Below, piece by piece: positions 1-16,900 of a stretch of 64,000 nucleotides of DNA (the first letter of the stretch is position 1; each line of letters starts with the position of its first letter). The DNA lies in assembly GCF_958295425.1 (NCBI RefSeq), contig NC_081154.1, positions 15,230,938 through 15,294,937 of the forward strand. Direction: 5' to 3'. The notes beneath the pieces were generated by a model. The model was not told the origin of the DNA. It worked only from the letters and a program-made list of their open reading frames with translations, and made no database searches. The DNA comes from Solea solea. Lineage: Eukaryota; Chordata; Actinopteri; Pleuronectiformes; Soleidae. A program made the position numbers and the translations under genes.

Positions 1-210
1 CGAATGTTTAACAGTTTAATGAAACTAATGCTTCTGGCCCCGCCCCTGCCTTGTGCTGCTGCTGTATACACACAAACACTCCCTGATAATAATGATTAAC
101 AGAGCCTGTTTTCAGATGGACACAAATAATTCCACGTTGTTTCTGTTCTCAGAGACTAAACGGAGGGAGAATAATAACATCACCAACAACAAAAGACACC
201 ATCTTGATGT

Positions 211-225
211 CCCCCCCCCCCCCCC
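211..225. repeat. poly-C tract
   Basis: Fifteen C in a row in the presumed ccdc186 intron at the left edge. Bases 1-606 otherwise show nothing coding. Confidence 0.85.
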
Positions 226-564
226 TTTATATTGTTTAGTATTCATACAATGCACTCATACTGTATCTAATCTACAGATAAGACTAAAACCAGTGTGATA
301 AACACAGGTAATATGTGCATGCTGCAAACACGGTTTACTGTGTCTTCTAAAAACTTATATAAAGTACAAACATTATAAATAAAGTACAAACTAATGAGGG
401 AAAGCACTGTAAGTTTATGATTCTGGTAGCAAATTACAATTTAATGCCAAGAGCACACTGTAAGTTTAGTGTAAGTTTTTATTTTGTCAGACATTAACTT
501 TCCAGCTCAGTGAAGATAAAGCCTGGGTAAGCAGACTTGTTATTGAGTCTTTATTATGTCATTA

Positions 565-5910
<5,346 letters not shown>

Positions 5911-7110
5911 CTGTCACAACAGTTTTCCTATCACAGCCTTAAACCTTATGGATGTCACCAATACAGCAACTCATTGCTCTGTGCATATATTGTGTCTTCT
6001 TGGTTGTGGTTATACATTCAACCTCCTGTCGAGTCAGGAAAGATCCTGACAAACCTGACCATAAACTACATATTTCCATCAGTTTGTTCATTGGTGAAGA
6101 GTATCTGACACATATCTCTAAGGCATGCTGAACACAAACAGAGTGAGGTGTGGTCAAGTCACAGCCTGTGACGTAAAATTACGCGTGAAGGTGTGTGGTG
6201 CTGTATGTCATTGAGAACTATGAGAGGTATTCAAGATTATTACACAGTCTTGTCTTCAGAACATATTACTATAATATTCACAAAGTAAGTATATTAAGTA
6301 TATTACCAACTTTACAGGCAATGTGAACATGACTGTTCATATTATGATGTTTGCTGAGATAACTAAGTGTAGCTGGAAGCCATGGAAACTTTAATATAAA
6401 CATAACATTACATTGACAGACAGTATGTCTATAACACCATAATTCCTGTTCCAAAATCCCTGCAGGATAATTTTTCCTGTTACTTTATCTCTATCCTCCA
6501 CTAAAGCTGCATAGAGGAATCTTAATTTTAAGCCTAAAGAGACACCTGGGAGCCTCGTAGTCACAATGGTTTTACTGTGATAATAAGACACTGCTACATA
6601 CAGCGACAATATCACGCTTTTCCTTGTTGAGCCGTATTGTTGTGACAGGTGTCATTCCATGACACTGTCAAACCAAGTTCACGTAATACCAACATAAATG
6701 TAATAGCATTACTATGTCATAGCTTTACGCTGCCCATGTAATGTATTAACGATTGACATTTCTCTTCAGCGCTGCTTTAGTAACACCGGTTCGTTTGGAG
6801 TTAATGTTTAATGCTAACGCTGACTTTAGCTCGCAAACTGTACAGTAGCCACGGCAATGGATTAAGCAAAAATACAAAACACAGCACAGGGGAAGACTGA
6901 CATACAGCAACCTGGAAACGACTCGATCGGGAGTCAAAGTAGATCGACATCAGCCTGACATATTGTATGGAGACACTGCCTTCTTTCGCTTGTTGCAAGC
7001 TAATGCTGCTAACTGAAGTGCAGTCAGCTCAGGCTTCAGCTAGCGCTGCTAATGCTAAGTTATATCACAACTGACAGACACGGATCAGCACAAAACCACT
7101 GTATTTTCAC

Positions 7111-7240
7111 CCACCGAATGCGAATAATCCATGAAGTCGTTCGGTGCGGAGATAAACGAAGTAAAGGCGAACTTCGGGGTCGCTGTCAAACCAGCTGATA
7201 GCCCCAACAAGTCACTTTGATATGACACATCAACAAATAT
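7111..7240 (-). other. ccdc186: probable ccdc186 non-coding first exon
   Basis: On the minus strand a good donor (GGTGG|GTGAAAAT) ends an exon at 7111. It can splice to the acceptor at 5911, five bases before the ccdc186 start codon. The 5' end near 7240 is a guess from the adjacent promoter-like sequence. This is inference from splice signals only. Confidence 0.4.
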
Positions 7241-7600
7241 GGCCACTGAGCGAGAAACGATGAGGCGACATTAACCAATCAGAAGCCAGTGAGGAGTTAC
7301 GTTGGTGTGACGTCAACAGGTACGCCACCCTATGCTTTACAGAAAACGTAATAATATGACACACAAACACTCTCACACTGTTAAAACACAATGGACTCAC
7401 TGCACGCACCCTGCGTATCAGTTTATTAGGAACACCAAGCGGATTTTGAACTATACATTTTCACTGCACCACAGTATTTTGCACACGTTTTATTTTATTT
7501 GACAGTATTTATATACATTTACACTTTTAATACAGTACACACACAATCTTGTTGACCTCAGCAGCAGGTGATTGCGCAATGCGCATGCGCAGAACTACTA
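7240..7600. promoter_or_regulatory. head-to-head promoter region between ccdc186 and tdrd1
   Basis: The two genes diverge here. Visible sites are a CCAAT box (accaatcag, 7274-7282; NF-Y type), a perfect CRE palindrome TGACGTCA (7308-7315), and TGCGCATGCGCA (7580-7591), which fits the NRF1 consensus. The CCAAT and CRE sites sit beside the presumed ccdc186 first exon, and the NRF1 site beside the presumed tdrd1 first exon. No TATA box is needed for such housekeeping-type promoters and none is obvious. Confidence 0.55.
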
Positions 7601-7630
7601 ACAGGTCCACCAACACGTGTCCTCGGCCAG
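7580..7630 (+). other. tdrd1: probable tdrd1 non-coding first exon
   Basis: The sequence ctcggccag|gtaaaat gives a good donor after 7630. It pairs with an acceptor (gctaacag) ending at 7942, five bases before the tdrd1 ATG at 7948. The 5' limit is uncertain; it lies near the NRF1-like site. Confidence 0.4.
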
Positions 7631-7947
7631 GTAAAATATATACTACGCAACATAAAACCTTATCATAATGTGAACGTTATATAGATATGATATGCATAGA
7701 TAACGTTGTGTAGTGTATTATTTGTTATGTGTGCTGTTGTAAGCACAGTAATGAGCTCGTTGTGAGTTAATTAAGGAGCTAATTTGTCTGTGGCTAGCCT
7801 CGTTAGCTCTTGTACGTTCAATTAGCCGCATTTGCAATTAAGAGCAAACGAAACTCTCGCGCACTATTCCACACTCGTATTACATCGCCGTTAACTACCT
7901 TGACTTAATACATTTTCCTTGACATTGTTTAAAGGCTAACAGTCGAC

Positions 7948-10900
7948 ATGAACCGTTCATTGTCCCCAAACATGCTTCGACCGAACCTTCCCCTGAGGAA
8001 ACCGTCATCGAGCCCCATGATGGCTGCTCCCACCGCAGCGACTTGTCCGAGACTCCCTGGGCCCGGTGCCGCTTCACCTCTCCGCCTGGCTTCCCCCATC
8101 ACTGGAGATGGTAAATTATTGACGTCTTAATCTGAAAAGACTATAACAACAATTATTGTACAAGTGTTTTTTTCTCATTTATACATTTGCTGTCAAAATG
8201 ACATGCACTATGGAATATCTATTTAATAATAAATATTTGTATTTGTTTTTTTAGGTTCTGTGCAGTCACCAGTCAAGAGGAGTCAATCTGCAGTAAGTGT
8301 CCAAACATACCTAATAGTAAAGGGACAGTTCAGGTCTTTGAAATGAGTTTGAGGTATTGACACTTTATGTCAATACATGTTGTTTTGTAAATGACACAAC
8401 CTAGTGATGAACAAATCAGTTTTCGGTGTACTGAATCACTAGAATCAGTTGATTAAAAAGATTTGTTCACTGAATCGTTTAGTACTTCCCGTGTGCTCAG
8501 TTGAACGGAAATACGGCTGAATGGGTTGTGATTCGGCACGCAATCACCGGCTTTTAGCAGTGCTGTCACTAAATACACCAGACTCCTCTGTTAAATATTG
8601 AGATTTTTGAAATTTCTTTGCTAAATGTTGGAGATTAATTAATTTCAGGATTTCAGAATTCTTTTTAACTGATCTGCCGTCCGGTATTTTTTCCGTTTGA
8701 TTCTTATGTCGAACGCCACGCTCATGACTCTTCCAGTGATGACAGTCTCTGCCAATCAGTGGCCTGCAGTCTGTTGACGTCACATTTTAGTATCGGCTCA
8801 GCTCGCTTGGAACCTCGCCATAGCAGGTACCAAAAAAAGGTACCAGGTACTATCCCTAATTGAAAAGCCAGCCAAACAGGTAGAGCTGAGTAGTGCTCGA
8901 ACTGCATAATGGAAAAGCACCATAAGTGAATTTTTCTGCTCAAAATACAGGTCATGCAGCAGTTTGACAGGATATAAGCTTGATACAAATATGTAGCCAA
9001 CACTACAATATCAACACTGACCAACATGCAATTCCTCCTTTTCTAATGGTCAACATTTCATTTCATCTAACAGCAGCAGGAATCATGCTTTGCTGCTCAG
9101 CTCCTCCCCACTGGGTGCTCCCACAGACGAGCACACAAACATTGACCTTTCAGTCAGACTCGTTACAAATGTAATTTTGTCCTCGCAAACAGAAATGTCC
9201 ATGTGTAATGGCATACAGGGCAAAGATATGAGATCAGATCAGAACATGGCCACAGGAGACACATCCAGGACACAGCAATGTCAGAAATGAACAGTCCTAC
9301 TTAACAGTGGATGTTAATATCTTGTTTGCACAGGGTCAGGGTTGCAGCTCAATATCATAAATCAGTGTTAAAATTAAAATTGGTTTCTCGCATTTATTCT
9401 GCCTTCACAGCTGTTTGGATCTGTCCCCCCGGAGCTGACTGCACACTTCTGCAGCTATTGTGGTCAGCAAGGTAATATTTACACAGATGTAAACCACAAA
9501 TGTCAAACATTTAAAGCCTTCACACCAAAGTGTCCTCATGAACGTTCCTGTTGGTGCAGTGATATTTGCACCGATGACTATTACTGTTTTGTGATGTCTT
9601 GAAACACAGTAACCAATGTGATGTTTTTAAGATAATTTATATATATGACAAAAATAGATTAAATTAAAACTTTGATAGTATTTCATTGATGAGCTGCATG
9701 TGTGTATCTGTACTTTATTCTAAGTGTAATGTATTAAATGTAATTGATTTTCTTTCTGAAATATCATTCTGCTAGTACCAGTTGGTAGAAACAAAATGGT
9801 ATTATATATTCATTGTTGGTTTACATTTTTATGCACTACTAATCCTTAACTCTGTGTTTGTGTTGTAAAGCCTCTCTGATGTTTAGACAGGCCACAGCGA
9901 TGTTTGCATTAAAAATCACGCCAGGATGTTCCTGACAGCAGAATTTCTTCTGTACAGCCCAAATACTAGTTTTATGTAGCGTCGCAGTGTGTTTACAAAT
10001 GCTGATATTTCAACCTGGTTTCCATGTTGAGGTTAGTCCACTCCTCCACTGAGTGTGTGTGTGTGAGGGGCTGCCACTGCTCACACACAAGATAGGGGAG
10101 AAGCTTTTGATTTAATATCAGCAAAGTGATTATGGCAGTTTAATGGTTGCGAAATGTATATTGTGCATTTGATATCGTGATAACAGTACGTTTATTGGTA
10201 ACTGTTACCAATACATTAGTGTATTATTCTCTGTTGTGATTTTATCTGCGCTGACTCTTTGGTTTGAGTTATGCAACACCATTTAATCCCTGTTATTTTT
10301 TTCATTCATTTAGTAATGTCTTATTCACTGGTATTTACTGACAGGGAATTTTCGATGCAAACGTTGCAAGACGACGTCTTACTGCTCTGTGGTGTGCCAG
10401 ACAGAAGACTGGAAGGCGCACAGACACATTTGCAGGTCTATTGATCCGCAACCTGCAAAGTAAGCTGGCTCAAACCTGAGTGCCACTCACTGTCAGCTGT
10501 AAGCAGGTTTTAATAATGTCAAGTCAATGCATCATGTGACATAAGTAATGCAGCGGCTTGTTTGTGTTGTTTTTTTTTTAACAAAAGAGAGAACCCAAAG
10601 GACATCACAGCTCTGCCTGTGTCAAGTGATCAAACCTGTCAGCTGGATTTGAAGGTAATTTCTCTGCTTTGATCTTGTAGTTAACATTTTCAAGCACTTC
10701 ATTTGTATGATTGGACACAATTTAAAAATGTAAAACTGTGATCCGATAGTCTTTTTTTTATGTTGATAAAAGCCTGTAGATGACACCAGCCTCCAGAGAG
10801 TGTATTTAAAAGACCTGAATATGGGTAACGTCATGTCAGGAACAGAAATCCAGGTACAACATACTCAGTTTCTTCCAAATGTAAAAACTGATTTCTCTTC

Positions 10901-13900
10901 TGAAATACCAAAGTTCACGGTTTGTTGATTGTAACTGTGTGTGTTTTTAGGCATCCTTTTTAGAGTTCTACAGCCCTGCCAGGTTTTATGTTCTTGCCCA
11001 AAACCCTGAGCAGCTGGAAGCTATGCGGGTTATCAGTACAGAGCTACAGAAAGCCTACAGCTGCCCCTCAGTTACTACATATGTACCCTGTGTTGGTGAG
11101 GTTTGTGGAGTGCAGTTCTCCTGTGATATGGTAAGCAGAGGTCCTTTCAGTGGATCAACAAGTGTCTTGAGATGTCATGTACAAACGAGTCTTTGACCAT
11201 GTTACTTGTGTTTTGGAATATGTAGAACTGGTACCGAGGGCTGGTCAAGACTTTGTCTGCTGATCAGAAGACGGCCAAAATCCTTTATATTGACTTTGGC
11301 AATGAAGAGGATGTCCCTGTGGAAAGAATCAGAACCCTGACTGCAAAAATACAGCCATTTTGTCCATGTGTGAGTAGAGCTGAAACGATTAATCGATGAA
11401 TCGATTATTAATCGATTACTAAATTAATCAACAACTATTTTGATAATCGATTCATCGGTTTAAAGCTTTTTTCATGATTAAAACAAGATTTCTGATTGTT
11501 TAAGCTTCTTAAAATGAATATTTTCTTCATTTCTTTGCTCTGGATAACAAATTAATCATTAAAAGTCAATCATTTTGGTTTGTGGACAAAACAAGACATT
11601 TGAGAACATCATCATTTCCAGGTTTGACGAACACCGATCAACATTTTTTATGGTTTTCTGATATTTTATGGACCAAACGATTCATCGATTAATCGAGAAA
11701 ATAATCGACAGATTAATCGATTATGAAAATAATCGTTAGTTGCAGCTCTATGTGTGAGTGTACACTCAACCATTCAAATAAGCTGTTTTCACAAGGGTCT
11801 ATAGTGGCAATGATGTGTGATGATATCTCTCACCACATGACGTTCATTATGGCAGTTTGCAGTGTCTTAAATTAATGCTTGCTTCTGCCGTGTCCAGGCA
11901 ATGGAGTGCCGTATTGGTGGAGTGGTGCCATCAGCTGGCAGCTGGTCAGACGAGTGCTGTATGATGGTGAGACAGCTGCTGACTGGCAAGACAGTGACTG
12001 TTAAGCTCCTGGAAACATTAGAGAATGGACGCATCTATGCTGTGGATATTCTGCTTTCGCTTGGTATGTTATATAGAACTGCAAAGGATAAAAAATTAAA
12101 TCAGTTTAAATGATTTGCAAAAGTCCAACTCAACAGCTCCTTTCTTGTCTTGTTTATTTTTTGATTCAAGGTAACCGGCTGAGCACATTCCTCATTGAAC
12201 ATGGCTTTGCAGTCGAGGAACCGTCAACAGTCAATGTAAATCCAACTCGGCAAGAGATAAGTAAGACAGTCCACTCAGGAATTCTTGTCGTAGCAGCTTT
12301 GTATTTCTTTCAGAATCACATCACATCGCTTTATCTCAACTATGATCAATCATTGTACTTCTGTGCTCAGCTAATCACAGAGGCTGTTTCATCATTGGTC
12401 AGTTAGATCAGTCTTAAGAACTGCAGGACACTCTCATCACAGGGAATAACTGTGAGCCCCCCCCCCGCTTGTTTTTTGGGTTTTTGTATTTGTAAAAAAT
12501 CTCCAAAATGTTAATTTAACCACATTGTTGCATACTTATCCTTATCATTTTTTTCACATCACCTAATTTGAAGTTACTTTCCTCTTATTTATTGGTCTTT
12601 TCTTCCTCCCCCATCTCCCTGTGTGTATGTCACTTACTGACTTAGTTCCAAAGGATAATTGGAATTCACTGATTTCATTGATGGCGTCACATGTGATATT
12701 TCAGTGTATGCAATTCTTCTGCATGTTCTGGACCTCTAGTGTTCTAAAGACTTGAAATTCTGCACCAGTTAAAATAAAAAATGCTCTGTCAATATGTTGA
12801 TTTATCAGTTATTTATTAATTTGTCAGTTAATAACTGATGAGGATGTCTGCCATTTAGTGACCTCTAATTTATAGTGAAGTTCTGCTGTAATTTGCACGT
12901 GTTCATACTTTATATATTGGACCCGCAGATGAACTGAATGCATGCAACAATTGTCAACCTAAAAACCTAAAATTGTCAACCAATTCTGTTTTTCAAATGC
13001 CATTACTTAAGAATGTATAGATTGTGTACAGTGGATAGACATTATTACTGATTACAATAACTGTTTATACAAAGCACTATAGATTTATAGCACTCTAGGC
13101 TTCTCTCAGAATATCTATGCTCCACTTTAGGCACCATGACAAATGTGTCTTTGGAAAACTTCAAGCGCTGCTCCAATGGGATGGACGACAACTCCTGGGC
13201 TCAGCCTCCTGAGCCGCTGAAACATGTAGTTGGTGACTCCTTTTCTGTTGTCATCACCCACTTCCAGTCGCCAGATGAAATCATTGTGCAGAAGGTGGAA
13301 CATGCTGGTATGAAACCTTTATATCCTGCTGCATTCGTCATAAAGCTGCAGACTTGGAGATTTAACTTGAGAGCTTTGGGTTGACAGGTGTGATTCAGCA
13401 GATGCTGTTGAACCTAAGGGAGCATTGTTGTCAAGTTACAGCCCCCCACAACTTCAGACCAGCACCTAACACTGTTTGCTGTGCCCAGTTCTCAGGTAAA
13501 ACACAAGCATCCTAACACCTGACACTACTTTCCCATTGCTATGTCAACATTGCATACCAGAGGTCGACCAATATGGATTGAAGGATAGCAAATAATACAT
13601 AGTGTTCAACTTCCGTAACCAGTTATTGAACCACACTAATGGTCTGTTAATGCATTCTATAGTTTGTCTACAATGTATTTTCAATACAAATGTAAACATT
13701 AAATATTAAACACATGAAACAGATCATCAAAAAAATGGCTTCAAGTGGCTTTTGAGAGCAATTTCTATTTAATTTGTAATGGCCCACTAAAATAATTATT
13801 TAAAAAAATGCTATATATATAATGCTATAAAAATATCTATATATCTACCCTGTATCTCTACCTCTATTACCGTAAATTTCAGCCTGACTATAAGCCGCAC

Positions 13901-16900
13901 CAGCTAAATTTGTAAAGAAAATAAGTTTTGTACATAGGCCACACTTGAATATAAGCTGCAGGTTTTCATGTTGTAACCAGTAGCGGCGCCAGGATTCAAT
14001 CTCTTATCAAAGGACTTTGTTAATGAATGCATTCACTTTATGAATGACGAGTGAGTGCGCGTGACTAGCACTGAATGATGTGTCCGCCATGGCCTAAAGT
14101 GGGCCCATCTGTAACGCCGCTTGTGGTTGTAACATGAGATATTTACACAGAAAGACGCTACATGGAAGTTTTTCGTTGTTTTTATTAAAACAACGTAATT
14201 TAAACACGGGGTGAACATGCCTGCAGAAAATAAATTAGCACCGACACGGCATCAACATGCCTGGATGGTTAGAAAATGAAACACTGCACCAACATGACAG
14301 TAACAAGCCTGGTTAGAAAAGAAAACACTTTAGCCTACCAGAAAAGTCATTGGTCACCATCTTCATCTTGTGTACTAAAGCCACTGAAGTCTTTATCTTC
14401 AGTGCATAATCTTTCCCCATGTCTGTCTCACTTTTGCTTTTACTGCTAGAGAGTGCCCCCCGGTGGCCGTTAGCCAGTAAAAATCTATAAATTAGTATAG
14501 GCCGCAGGGTTCAAAGCATGGGAAAAAAGTAGCAGCTTATAGGCCGAAATTTACGGTACATACATTGCATTATGAGTTTATTTGGTGATACTATGCTACA
14601 TTGATTAATCAAAGAGGCACTATATGCCAGTATTGTTGCACATGATGCAAAAACTAAATCAGTTTTCAAATGAACAAAGGTTTCATAGGTTCATAGGTTT
14701 TTTTTCATGAGTTCACTTTGCCTTCGGATAAAATATAATGTTTCCTCGGATTTTAAAACACTGTTTCATATCAGAATAGTCATTGTTATCATGGTTGACC
14801 CTGTGCGTCTCATCCAGAGGACAAGCAGTGGTACAGGGCCAAAATTCTGGCCTATCCATCAGAAGAACGTGTCTGCATTGGCTACCTGGATTTCGGCAAC
14901 TCTGAGGTGGTGGAAGTGGGTTACCTGCGGCCTATCAGCCCTTCATTACTGGCGCTGCCTATGCAGGCTATTCCTTGTGGTCTAGCAGGTAGGGACATAA
15001 TATTTTTAAATTGGTTTAAAATGTATGTGTATACTGTATATATAATGTAATGTATAATGGCTCTGCATTATACATTAATGCAAGTCAGCAGATACATTTT
15101 TTCCCCGTTCCATCCCAGTCTTCCCCCTTGCTTGACTTGAGAGTGTATACTGCTGTTTGGTGTGATAATTTCTTTACCCTCTCTGTGTTAACTTGGTGTT
15201 GGACAAGGACAGAAGGACAGGGGATGTTGACATTTCACTGAAGTTCAATAAAGTCTCACCACTTAGTGCTAGAGCTGCAACTAATGATTATTTTCAGAAT
15301 TGATTAATCCGTCAATTATTTTCACGATTAATCGAGCAATTGTTTGGTTCATAAAATGTCAGAAGACGTTAAAAAATGTTGATCAGTGTTTGTCAAACCC
15401 GGAAATGATGTTCTCAAATGTCTTGTTTTGTCCACAAAACAAAATTATTCACTTTTAATGATTTCTTTATTATTCACATTTAAGAAGCTAAAACAATCAG
15501 AAATCTTGTTTTAATAATGAAAAAAGCTTCAAACTGATTAATCGAGAGTCAGAATAGTTGACGATTAATTTTGTAATTGAGTAATAGTTTCAGCTCTACT
15601 TAGTGCTATAGTTCTTGTAAAACCGAATAGGTACATATGCTGACCACAAGCATCATCAGAAAGTAAGACTTTGTAGCCAGTCTGACAAGGATTCTTGTTG
15701 ATTTGCTGCTGATGACACTGGTATTAGTCCTGGCCAGAGGACGAGCATCTATCCTGGTGTTATAGCAACAACTCCAACAACAAGCAATACATTTGAATAA
15801 CTCACAGATATTGATACAAACATTGTGTGGTAAACTGAAATGTCATATGAAAACACCATCCTGTTGTGTTGTCTTAGGACACCCATCTTTTTTGTGGTTT
15901 CCTTTCCAGGTGTGCAGCCTGTTGGTGAGAGATGGTCAGATAAGTGTCTGTTGGCCGTGCAGCAAAGAATCTCAAACAGAATACTGCGCATTGACATCCA
16001 GGGAGCTCAGGAGGGCAAGGCCCTGGTGGCCATGATTGATGAGGCCAGTGATCCTCAGGCCAACATCGCTGAGCTACTGATTTCTGCTGGTTATGCTGCA
16101 GCCGTTACCATTACCACCAGTAGTGACCAGCAGGTTGACCAGACAGTTATTTCTGCAAAACCACATGGTGAGAAAGTCTGAAATAAGTCCCAAAATATAC
16201 ATCTTGAGGATTCTTAAGTCTGTTTAAACACAAAGTATTTTTTGTGTGTTGAAATGTGCTCTTCAGTGCCCGCCCCTGCCTGTGACCCTCTGGTGTGGTC
16301 TTTCAGTGAAATTCCCTGTGATGGCCAGACAGTGGCGCTGCAAACCACTTTTGTGGCAAACCCTGGAGAATTCTACTGCAGAATTGACAGTCCCACAGGT
16401 ATTACTTTTTCAGCCTAGAGAGCCACCGTTTTTAAGTTTTTGACGACAAAGCAAGGTCAGCATTGTGTGAAATTAATTATCTCCTTTTCAAGTATTTCTC
16501 CAAATTAGCCTTTTTCATATCAGACATGTTGACTTGTGACAGAAAGACAGACCTTCCTGTTAAAGTCACAGGTGGCTCTGATCTGTTTTAACATTCATTT
16601 ATACCTTTGCTTTTCCTCTGTCAGTGTCTTCAGTTAAGTCCCGTAATATTGATGTTGCCTTAATCCTCACTTCTTTCTTCCTGTATCAGACCATCAGCGT
16701 CTGCTAGATCTTAGGGCTGAGTTGAAGCAGCATTGTGAGTCAGATAACTCACCATTGGAGCCCAAAGTGGGAGAGCCCTGTTGTGTCATGAGTCCTGGTG
16801 AGACTGACTTATCATGTTAATTATTACCATTTAGGTAACAAGTTTCAGTATGTCTTTTTTTTTTTAGCGCTAATATGTGTCTTTGCTCCCCAGGTGATGG

